Origin: an uncultured Eubacteriales bacterium
GTDB taxonomy: Bacteria > Bacillota > Clostridia > Monoglobales > Monoglobaceae
DNA length: 5,284 bases
NCBI GenBank assembly: GCA_900550775.1
Contig: URTH01000133.1
Span: 1-5,284, forward strand
Reading direction: 5' to 3'
Below, in pieces: positions 1 through 5,284 of this stretch (position 1 is the stretch's first letter; each line of letters starts with the position of its first letter). The notes under the pieces are model-generated. The model was not told the DNA's origin and did not search any database. It worked only from the letters and a program-made list of their open reading frames with translations. Made by a program: the position numbers and the translations under genes.

Positions 1-1689
1 GGTATAATCATAAGAAAATCCAGCAGGAATCTGATTTGGTGCAGACTGCGTAATGCCCGGCCGGCCAAGTACGTCCTTTTCGCCCTGATAGCACCGATCA
101 AGCATAACATAAGGATCGGTTTTTCCGATTTGGCGCGGCGCATAGCATCGGCTGATCCGCGACAAATTCTTACCATAGCCTACGATTTCGCCAAAGTACA
201 AAAGTTTTGATGCATCGCCTTCTGTACTGCTGATTTCCTGACTGTAACAGCTTACAATTTCCGCGCCGTCACCGTTTGCCAGTCCGACAAGCACACCTGC
301 TTTACAGCCGGATTCTGTGACAGATGCAGCATCGATTGTCACATTCTTTCCATAGCAGTGATATAGCCCGGCGTTATCCTGCATACTTCCGATCAGTGCG
401 CCGACTGCGGCTGTCTCACCGATATTGTCAAGGAGGGTTACCGTCACCTCATTGATTCCCAGATGGTGAATGAGGGCATTTCCTCCCACATTGGCAAATA
501 AGCCATGTGCGCCGCCGTCGTTTGCTGCTATCTTATAGTTTCGGATTTCGTATCCGCTGCCGTCAAAATCACCCTGAAACGGATTTTGCAATGTGCCGAT
601 TGCATACGATAAGTCCGCACCGCCCAAATCCAGGTCACAGGTTAAACGGTAATACATTCCGTCCGTATCTTTCATCCCGGCGAGCAGTTTCAATTCTGCA
701 GCGCTCCCGATCAGATACGGCTGATAGGCACTGCCGTTTCCGCCGGAAAAGCTGATTTCTGCCGCGTCCTCCCAGACGAGCATCGGAAAGTTTTGGTTGA
801 CGCTGCTGCCGGTTTTGTATGCGCTGCCAAGCAGTTCGGCGCTCTCACGCAGCGTATCGGCATCGACTTTCGTGCCAAAATAACATTCTTCATTTCCAGG
901 ATTCGTACCCGGCCACGGTGGCGTGGTTAGGTAATACGAATTTTTCACCTTATCTCCTCGATCGTGCGGCGCTCTTACCACTGTATAATCCGAGTAACAA
1001 TTTTCAATCCCTAAAAAGCACGTGCCGATTCCAACAGTCCCGGCATCGCGATCCACATTTCCCTCCGGGATCGTAACCCCGACCGAATAACAATCTTTGA
1101 CTTGTACGCCATCGCCGTTTACCACGCCGGCAATCGCGCCGACCGCATTGATTTCCGCACCGATGTCACTGTTTTCCTTGCGGTATGCGACCGTAAATCC
1201 TCTGACATAGCATTTTTCAATCCTTGCATTTCCCGTTAAACACCCGGCGATCGCACCGGCGTTTTCCTGATATCCGCCGAATTTAGAATCTACCGTTACG
1301 TTTTCGATTCCTAAATTCTTAACCTCTGCCGCACCGGACAATACGCCGAAGATTCCGGTGTATGTGTGATTTCCGTCCTCGGACGGCGTTGTGATTAACC
1401 GATAGTTTTTAATCACACGGCCGCCGCCGTCAAAGCTTCCGCAAAACGGCCGATCCACGACGCCGATGGGATGCTCCCATACCGCGCCGCCAAGGTCAAT
1501 ATCCGATGCCAGGCGGTAGCTTTGTCCCGCGCCGCCAAGCGGATCGGCAGCGATCTCTTCCGAGAGGGCGGCGAGTTCCTCTGCCGTTGTGATGATGATA
1601 CTGTCATCAAAAGCCGCCGAAACATAAAATGGCGAGGATGATAAAGCCAGTGTCCAGCATAAAATCAGTCCCATCCATCGCTTTATCAT
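1..1689 (-). CDS. Secreted Glug-like repeat protein, partial (C-terminus beyond the left edge)
   Basis: No stop codon interrupts this frame from the ATG at 1689 to base 1, giving 563 residues. Residues 1-25 form a signal peptide: basic IKRW, a hydrophobic core, and a likely cut after VSA or VSAA. Module A (about 27-307) has a YRLASDIDLGG strand, an FCGSFDGGG turn, G-x-I-x-G ... CY rungs (144-164, 183-204), and a closing NFPMLVWE. Module B (about 311 onward) opens with QPYLI, repeats YRLTCDLDLGG and FQGDFDGSG, and has rungs at 429-449 and 464-484. These resemble the Glug motif of bacterial surface proteins, normally a right-handed beta-solenoid. Module A lacks the usual GSGT..DPYLI opening. 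By comparison with the upstream paralogue, a closing YPxLxWE and perhaps a beta-sandwich tail should lie off the edge. It starts 42 bases after that paralogue, so an operon is likely. Adhesion or binding outside the cell is inferred; no enzyme motif is visible. ATG 1674 is an alternative start but loses the basic N-terminus. Confidence 0.9.
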   Translation of the reverse strand, partial: MIKRWMGLILCWTLALSSSPFYVSAAFDDSIIITTAEELAALSEEIAADPLGGAGQSYRLASDIDLGGAVWEHPIGVVDRPFCGSFDGGGRVIKNYRLITTPSEDGNHTYTGIFGVLSGAAEVKNLGIENVTVDSKFGGYQENAGAIAGCLTGNARIEKCYVRGFTVAYRKENSDIGAEINAVGAIAGVVNGDGVQVKDCYSVGVTIPEGNVDRDAGTVGIGTCFLGIENCYSDYTVVRAPHDRGDKVKNSYYLTTPPWPGTNPGNEECYFGTKVDADTLRESAELLGSAYKTGSSVNQNFPMLVWEDAAEISFSGGNGSAYQPYLIGSAAELKLLAGMKDTDGMYYRLTCDLDLGGADLSYAIGTLQNPFQGDFDGSGYEIRNYKIAANDGGAHGLFANVGGNALIHHLGINEVTVTLLDNIGETAAVGALIGSMQDNAGLYHCYGKNVTIDAASVTESGCKAGVLVGLANGDGAEIVSCYSQEISSTEGDASKLLYFGEIVGYGKNLSRISRCYAPRQIGKTDPYVMLDRCYQGEKDVLGRPGITQSAPNQIPAGFSYDYT

Positions 1690-1705
1690 ATCCTCACCAT
1701 CCTTT
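1690..1705 (-). promoter_or_regulatory. Ribosome binding region of the leftmost Glug-like gene
   Basis: Read on the minus strand, AAAGGA (1705..1700) lies 10 bases before the ATG at 1689, and GGTGAGG (1698..1692) lies only 2 bases before it. The first has an acceptable, slightly long spacing; the second is too close to be the usual site. This supports ATG 1689 but suggests weaker initiation than in the upstream paralogue. Confidence 0.5.
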
Positions 1706-1731
1706 ATGTTCTCAATTTTTCAGTCTGTTTT

Positions 1732-3822
1732 TTAGTCAATCGAAGCCTTCATGGAAAGCGGCGTAAACTGACTTCCGTCATCCAAAATCAGGAATACCTT
1801 TGCCGTCTCGCCGTCACCCACGCTAAGGTCTATGGTATAGGCGCCGGAGGCAGTCACCTTTTGGGCGCCGATTGCCGCACGAACCATGAGATCACCCTTG
1901 TATGCCGCCGCGTACAGAGTGCCTGTTTCCCGATTTCCTTTCTTTACAGTAACCGTAACCTGATTATCGCTCTTTTGCGCAGAGGTAATCACGTCAAAGC
2001 CGCGCTCCCAGGCAAGCTGCGGATAACCATTGTTAATAGAACCGCCCGGTACAAACGCACCGCCAAGGCTCTCGGTCAAGGTCTTTAATTTGTCAGTGGT
2101 GGTATTTGGCAGGAAGAAAGAGGCATCATCGCCCCACCATTCCTTGCCGGTGTCATCTCCGCTCTTTTCCACGGCATAGCAAGCAGTAAAAGCGGTGCGA
2201 TCTAATTCGTTAACAATTTTCATCAGGCGTTTATCGGAATAACAGTTCGTGATCGTTGCCAGCGCAGTAACATATCCAATCAATTCCGCATCGCGGTTAA
2301 CATTGGCAGCAACATTACACTTTGCAGCGTAGCAATTTCTAACAGTCGCGTTCTCGCTGGTAACCGCGCCGATTAAGCCACCGAGAATCAAATTTTCCCC
2401 GTACTCGGTGTTCAGTTCTTCGTAGGTCACATTTCTCGCATAACATTGATCTACCGTCGCATTTTCCATCACCTGTCCGATGAGTCCGCCGTTTTTCTGA
2501 TAACACTGTTGCTTCAATCGAAAGGTCAGATCCTCAACCCCGGTATTTTTCACGACCGCGTTACCGCCAAGGTTGCCAAATACGCCAAAGTTTCCGGTAA
2601 ATCCTCCCCATAATTCCATTTTAAAGTTTTTAAACACGTGGCCGTCACCGTCAAAAATACCTTTAAACGGAGCGTCCTCCGATTGTCCGACAAACACCTC
2701 AAGCAGCTTATTTTCTGAGGTCACATTTTTACCGATATCAAGATCGGCGGTCATTTTAAAATACTCATTTTCACCGTAACCCTGATTGATATAAGTGCGA
2801 AAATCCACAAAATCATGATAGCCGCGGATAAGGTAAGGCGTATCTTCAGTGGCACCGGCAACAGTACCCGGCGTTATCTCCCAGCGCAGCCGCGGAAAAC
2901 CACCATTGACATTTTCGGTATCCTCGACATAAATTCCCATCAGGCGGTTATTTGCTTTTAACTCAGCCGGAGCGATTGATTCTGCTAGGTATCTTCCCGC
3001 GGTATTATTATTATAGTATTTGTAGACACCATCAGCATTTTTATAGCAATTCACAATTTTTGTTGTAAATCCCGCAAGATTATCGGAAACGGCCGCAAAC
3101 TCATTACTGGTTGCATAACAGTTCATTGCGGTAAAACTCGAATTGGTATTTGCGTGTGCATCGGCAAAGAAGTCGCCGCGATAGCCGGGTGTCCCCCAGT
3201 TTTCATTTTCTGCATTGTTCAGAACATAGCAATTTTTACAAGTTACCTGTCCCCAGAAAATGACGCCAACAATTGCACCGAAAGAACAATCCAAAATGTT
3301 TTCGTAGGTCCATCCTCTGACGAAGCAGTTTTCAATCAAAACACTGTTTTTTGCGCGGCCGATCAGGATACCGAAATCCTCGCCTTTTGTGGATACATCA
3401 ACCTTTGCGTTAACGATACCAAGGTTTTTAATGGTACCGCCCATAACGTAAGCAAATAGACCGGCAATCGTTGACTCAGAATCTGTCTCAGTCGATATTT
3501 TGATATTGGAAATCGTGTGACCATTGCCGTCAAAGGTTCCCTGAAAAGTTGCGACCGATGCCTTACCAAACGGTACAAATCCGGCATTCGTGCCGTAATC
3601 AAAATTAGTAAAATCCAGGTCTGCGGTCAGCTTATAATACTTATCCTTAGAAAAATCCTTAGTACTGTTCGACTGATTTGCCGCATCCTGCAGCTCCTGC
3701 GGGGTCGAAATCAGATACGGATCCTCCGCCGTACCGGATCCCTGCAAGCCGTCCGCGCGAACAACCACAAAGGAGCTTAAAACCACGCACAGCGCCAGAC
3801 ATAGGCTAAAAAGTTTTTTCAT
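1732..3822 (-). CDS. Secreted protein with two Glug-like beta-solenoid modules and a C-terminal beta-sandwich tail
   Basis: Complete gene of 696 residues. The start at 3822 is chosen because GGGAGG lies 7 bases upstream and the protein then opens as a classic signal peptide (MKKLF, hydrophobic 5-21, cut after VRA at 23). The in-frame ATG codons at 3840 and 3837 would put the ribosome site inside the gene. Module A (27-315) and module B (322-606) follow the same order: DPYLI/TPYLI opening, YxKxTADLD strand, F(Q/K)GxFDGxGH turn, a G-x-(V/I)-K-N-x-G strand, G-x-(I/L)-(I/V)-G ... CY/CF rungs (150-170, 181-202, 445-464, 481-501), and a closing GG/NGYPxLxWE. Residues 607-696 look like a small beta-sandwich (GTLYAAAYKGDL, AKVFLILDDG, TPLS), a tail seen in clostridial exoproteins. 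No sorting signal, transmembrane anchor or catalytic motif is visible, so it is probably released or held non-covalently. An adhesin, binding or scaffold role is inferred from the fold. It likely heads an operon with the paralogue downstream. Confidence 0.95.
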   Translation of the reverse strand: MKKLFSLCLALCVVLSSFVVVRADGLQGSGTAEDPYLISTPQELQDAANQSNSTKDFSKDKYYKLTADLDFTNFDYGTNAGFVPFGKASVATFQGTFDGNGHTISNIKISTETDSESTIAGLFAYVMGGTIKNLGIVNAKVDVSTKGEDFGILIGRAKNSVLIENCFVRGWTYENILDCSFGAIVGVIFWGQVTCKNCYVLNNAENENWGTPGYRGDFFADAHANTNSSFTAMNCYATSNEFAAVSDNLAGFTTKIVNCYKNADGVYKYYNNNTAGRYLAESIAPAELKANNRLMGIYVEDTENVNGGFPRLRWEITPGTVAGATEDTPYLIRGYHDFVDFRTYINQGYGENEYFKMTADLDIGKNVTSENKLLEVFVGQSEDAPFKGIFDGDGHVFKNFKMELWGGFTGNFGVFGNLGGNAVVKNTGVEDLTFRLKQQCYQKNGGLIGQVMENATVDQCYARNVTYEELNTEYGENLILGGLIGAVTSENATVRNCYAAKCNVAANVNRDAELIGYVTALATITNCYSDKRLMKIVNELDRTAFTACYAVEKSGDDTGKEWWGDDASFFLPNTTTDKLKTLTESLGGAFVPGGSINNGYPQLAWERGFDVITSAQKSDNQVTVTVKKGNRETGTLYAAAYKGDLMVRAAIGAQKVTASGAYTIDLSVGDGETAKVFLILDDGSQFTPLSMKASID

Positions 3823-3829
3823 TCTAAAT

Positions 3830-3835
3830 CCTCCC
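3830..3835 (-). promoter_or_regulatory. Strong ribosome binding site fixing the start at 3822
   Basis: GGGAGG on the minus strand lies 7 bases before the ATG at 3822, close to the ideal Firmicute arrangement. It rules out the longer reading frame starting at 3840, whose first codons overlap and precede this site. Confidence 0.85.
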
Positions 3836-3868
3836 ATCATTTTTTTAGAGACATGCTCTTGTTTTGAT

Positions 3869-3899
3869 ATATTATGTCTTACTTTAAATGAGGAAAAAT
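3869..3899 (-). promoter_or_regulatory. Possible weak promoter before the two Glug-like genes
   Basis: CATAAT (3876..3871) matches the sigma-A -10 consensus at five of six positions and lies in an AT-rich stretch about 50 bases before the start codon. The -35 region at suitable spacing is only T-rich (around 3899..3893) and matches TTGACA poorly. It also overlaps the T-run after the hairpin. The placement between a putative terminator and a new gene is sensible, but the sequence alone is weak evidence. Confidence 0.25.
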
Positions 3900-3936
3900 T
3901 CTGCCCGGCAGCCGGAGGAAAACACCTCCGGCTGCC
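3892..3936 (-). terminator. Hairpin with delayed T-run after the propeller gene, probable terminator
   Basis: Bases 3907..3918 and 3925..3936 form a perfect 12-bp GC-rich inverted repeat (GGCAGCCGGAGG and its complement) around a 6-base loop. The hairpin starts 16 bases past the stop codon at 3953. Reading leftwards, the stem is followed by GGGCAGAA and only then by TTTTT (3899..3895), so the T-run is about 8 bases late for a textbook intrinsic terminator. No T-run follows on the plus strand. It could be an imperfect terminator, or an mRNA stabilising or processing hairpin inside a longer transcript. Confidence 0.6.
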
Positions 3937-3952
3937 ACACGGCTGTCATATT

Positions 3953-5284
3953 TTATTCTTCATAAGGAGCCGGGAAAGTCCAAAGTCCCTCGCCGGCAGC
4001 CCACAGCCACAAGGTGCCGTCCTCCGGGTGTACCACAATGGTTTCTGCACCGGAACCGGCGCTCTCGCCGTCTTTGACAATGGACTTATTATCACCCATG
4101 GACGAGATAATCTGGAAGCTTTCGCCGCGGTCACAGGAACGCTGTACCGAGTTGGAGCACTTCATGGCACCGGCGCCGTAACCGCCGAGGTACAAGACAT
4201 CGGGGTGTCTGGGGTCTAGGGCGATCAATTGATACCATTTATCCCCGACTTTTTCCTGAATCTGTACGTTGCCGCCGATGTTCTTATGCACGTTGTTCTC
4301 CACTCTTACCAGGTTGTGCGCCGAGTTAACACTGCCGTTTGCATAATACAGGATATCGTTGATTCCGTCATACTCGATATCCCAGCAGTGCTTACCGCTG
4401 CCGGTCGAATACATCGTACCCAGGCCGCGCAGAGCCTCTTCATCATCTAAGTAGGTATCGGAGAACGGATACCAGGTATCGCCGTTGTCATAAGACACCA
4501 CGATCACCTCATCCTGGAGGCCGTAAGCCTCTTTATTGTGATAGTAGTTGACTGCCATCACAAACTGACAGCCCGTCATTTCTTTCCAGGTATCGGCACG
4601 GTCGTGGGAGACATATTCTCCGGCAAAGATGGTATCGCGATCCTTCGGGCTGCCCCAGAAAGAGGTCGCACGCCGTGCTAAGCCGTATTTTAAGTCAAGT
4701 CCCAGGTTTTTAAAGCTGAGTCCGCCGTCACGGCTGACGTGCAGCTTACGCAGTCCGTACCATCCGTCGGCAATTGCCGCAACCAGGAGGTTTTCGTCCA
4801 CAGCGTAGTTACCGTAGGCGCAACCGAAACCGCCCTCGGATTCAATCGGTACAAAGGTATAACCGCGGTTGGTCGAAAGCAAACCGGTCAAATCCTGCGC
4901 ACCGCAGAAGATCAGATCCGTGTTAAACGGGTTAAAGTTGATACGGCCGCCGGGAGGCGTTCCGCAGTTACCGTTGTTGTCCCAGATAAAGCTTTCGCCG
5001 CCATCCTGACTCGATACCACCCAGTCACCGCCAAACGTCCAGACCTTATTTTCATCGGTCGGATGCCAAGCGTACGGATGCTGACGGCTATGGTTAAAGA
5101 AGAAGTCTCTGGAGCTGTCATAACCGCTCTCTGCCCAGGTCTTTCCGCCGTCATGGGTATAATAACGCTTGTTATTATACTTGTGGTAGTTACGGTCATC
5201 CACCAGCATGTAGTCCGGGTTTGCCGGGCTGACTGCCAGGTCGCGGACGATATCGCGGACATCGCTTAAATCCTTGCGCTTTGG
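3953..5284 (-). CDS. BNR/Asp-box beta-propeller protein, partial (N-terminus beyond the right edge)
   Basis: The frame is open from the right edge to the TAA at 3953, giving 443 residues; the internal ATG at 5209 is not the start, because coding sequence continues 25 codons upstream of it. Seven Asp-box motifs (S/T-x-D-x-G-x-T/S-W/F) occur, numbered from the first visible residue: THDGGKTW 43-50, SQDGGESF 92-99, STNRGYTF 137-144, SRDGGLSF 184-191, SHDRADTW 226-233, SYDNGDTW 264-271, SCDRGESF 383-390. Most are preceded by a blade strand of the type NPDYMLV or HPDVLYLGG. Asp boxes with such strands are known from sialidases, GH74 xyloglucanases, sortilin/VPS10 and related propellers. No sialidase FRIP motif is seen in the visible part and I cannot identify catalytic residues, so the activity (glycosidase, or non-catalytic binding) is open. 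The protein ends with GEGLWTFPAP and three more residues, without an anchor. Export is likely for the family, but the N-terminus is out of view. Confidence 0.92.
   Translation of the reverse strand, partial: PKRKDLSDVRDIVRDLAVSPANPDYMLVDDRNYHKYNNKRYYTHDGGKTWAESGYDSSRDFFFNHSRQHPYAWHPTDENKVWTFGGDWVVSSQDGGESFIWDNNGNCGTPPGGRINFNPFNTDLIFCGAQDLTGLLSTNRGYTFVPIESEGGFGCAYGNYAVDENLLVAAIADGWYGLRKLHVSRDGGLSFKNLGLDLKYGLARRATSFWGSPKDRDTIFAGEYVSHDRADTWKEMTGCQFVMAVNYYHNKEAYGLQDEVIVVSYDNGDTWYPFSDTYLDDEEALRGLGTMYSTGSGKHCWDIEYDGINDILYYANGSVNSAHNLVRVENNVHKNIGGNVQIQEKVGDKWYQLIALDPRHPDVLYLGGYGAGAMKCSNSVQRSCDRGESFQIISSMGDNKSIVKDGESAGSGAETIVVHPEDGTLWLWAAGEGLWTFPAPYEE

Noticed and set aside
161..169. Lipobox-like LALC near the start of the complete Glug-like protein (residues 9-12, in its own numbering) considered as a lipoprotein signal
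   Set aside because: The residue before Cys is Leu, the Cys is too near the N-terminus, and a better signal peptidase I site (VRA) follows at 21-23. The coordinates given here are not meaningful; the motif lies at about 3787-3798.
507..1076. Plus-strand open frames of 82 and 85 codons
   Set aside because: They are antisense to the continuous Glug-like reading frame on the minus strand, and the Arg/Ser/His-rich translations look like shadow frames.
1413..1625. Minus-strand frame of 70 codons
   Set aside because: It is the +1 shadow of the signal peptide and first module of the partial Glug-like protein, whose own frame is uninterrupted.
1686..1700. Four-codon leader frame (ATG at 1700) whose TGA overlaps the start of the partial Glug-like gene
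   Set aside because: The overlap would suit translational coupling, but the only candidate ribosome site directly abuts this ATG and such short frames arise by chance.
3823..3840. Start of the complete Glug-like gene at tandem ATGs 3840 and 3837
   Set aside because: The GGGAGG site lies within these codons and 7 bases before ATG 3822, and the signal peptide begins cleanly at 3822.
3843..3860. Small inverted repeat AGAG/CTCT beside an A-run in the gap before the complete Glug-like gene
   Set aside because: The stem is only four to five base pairs, too weak to support a terminator or regulatory element.
4739..5269. Plus-strand open frame of 176 codons
   Set aside because: It lies wholly antisense to the Asp-box propeller gene, has a low-complexity valine- and isoleucine-rich translation mirroring the other strand, and no convincing ribosome site or family resemblance.

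Overview
All three genes in this window read on the minus strand, so transcription runs from the right edge to the left. The strong GGGAGG ribosome binding site, the short Gram-positive-style signal peptides and the Glug-type modules with a C-terminal beta-sandwich tail point to a Clostridia-like Firmicute, probably an anaerobe from a gut or similar habitat. This is inferred from protein style; no taxonomic marker is present.

Layout in reading order. (1) 5284..3953: the C-terminal 443 residues of a BNR/Asp-box beta-propeller protein (sialidase/GH74/sortilin-like fold), with its start beyond the right edge. (2) 3952..3823: a 130-base gap with a perfect 12-bp inverted repeat just after that stop codon (probable terminator), then an AT-rich stretch with at best a weak promoter and a strong ribosome binding site. 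(3) 3822..1732: a complete 696-residue secreted protein with a signal peptide, two tandem Glug-like beta-solenoid modules of about 285 residues, and a C-terminal beta-sandwich tail. (4) 1731..1690: a 42-base gap without a terminator. (5) 1689..1: a second secreted protein, paralogous to the previous one and with the same two-module plan. It is cut by the left edge after 563 residues, with its reading frame open throughout.

The two Glug-like proteins are probably co-transcribed and exported, acting outside the cell as repeat-rich adhesion, binding or scaffold proteins. The propeller gene upstream may contribute a carbohydrate-directed or binding function, but a hairpin separates it from the pair and a functional link is only suggested by adjacency. 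No RNA genes, CRISPR array, insertion sequence, phage genes or defence genes were seen. The most notable feature is the pair of adjacent two-module paralogues, whose rungs end in a regular Cys-Tyr signature.
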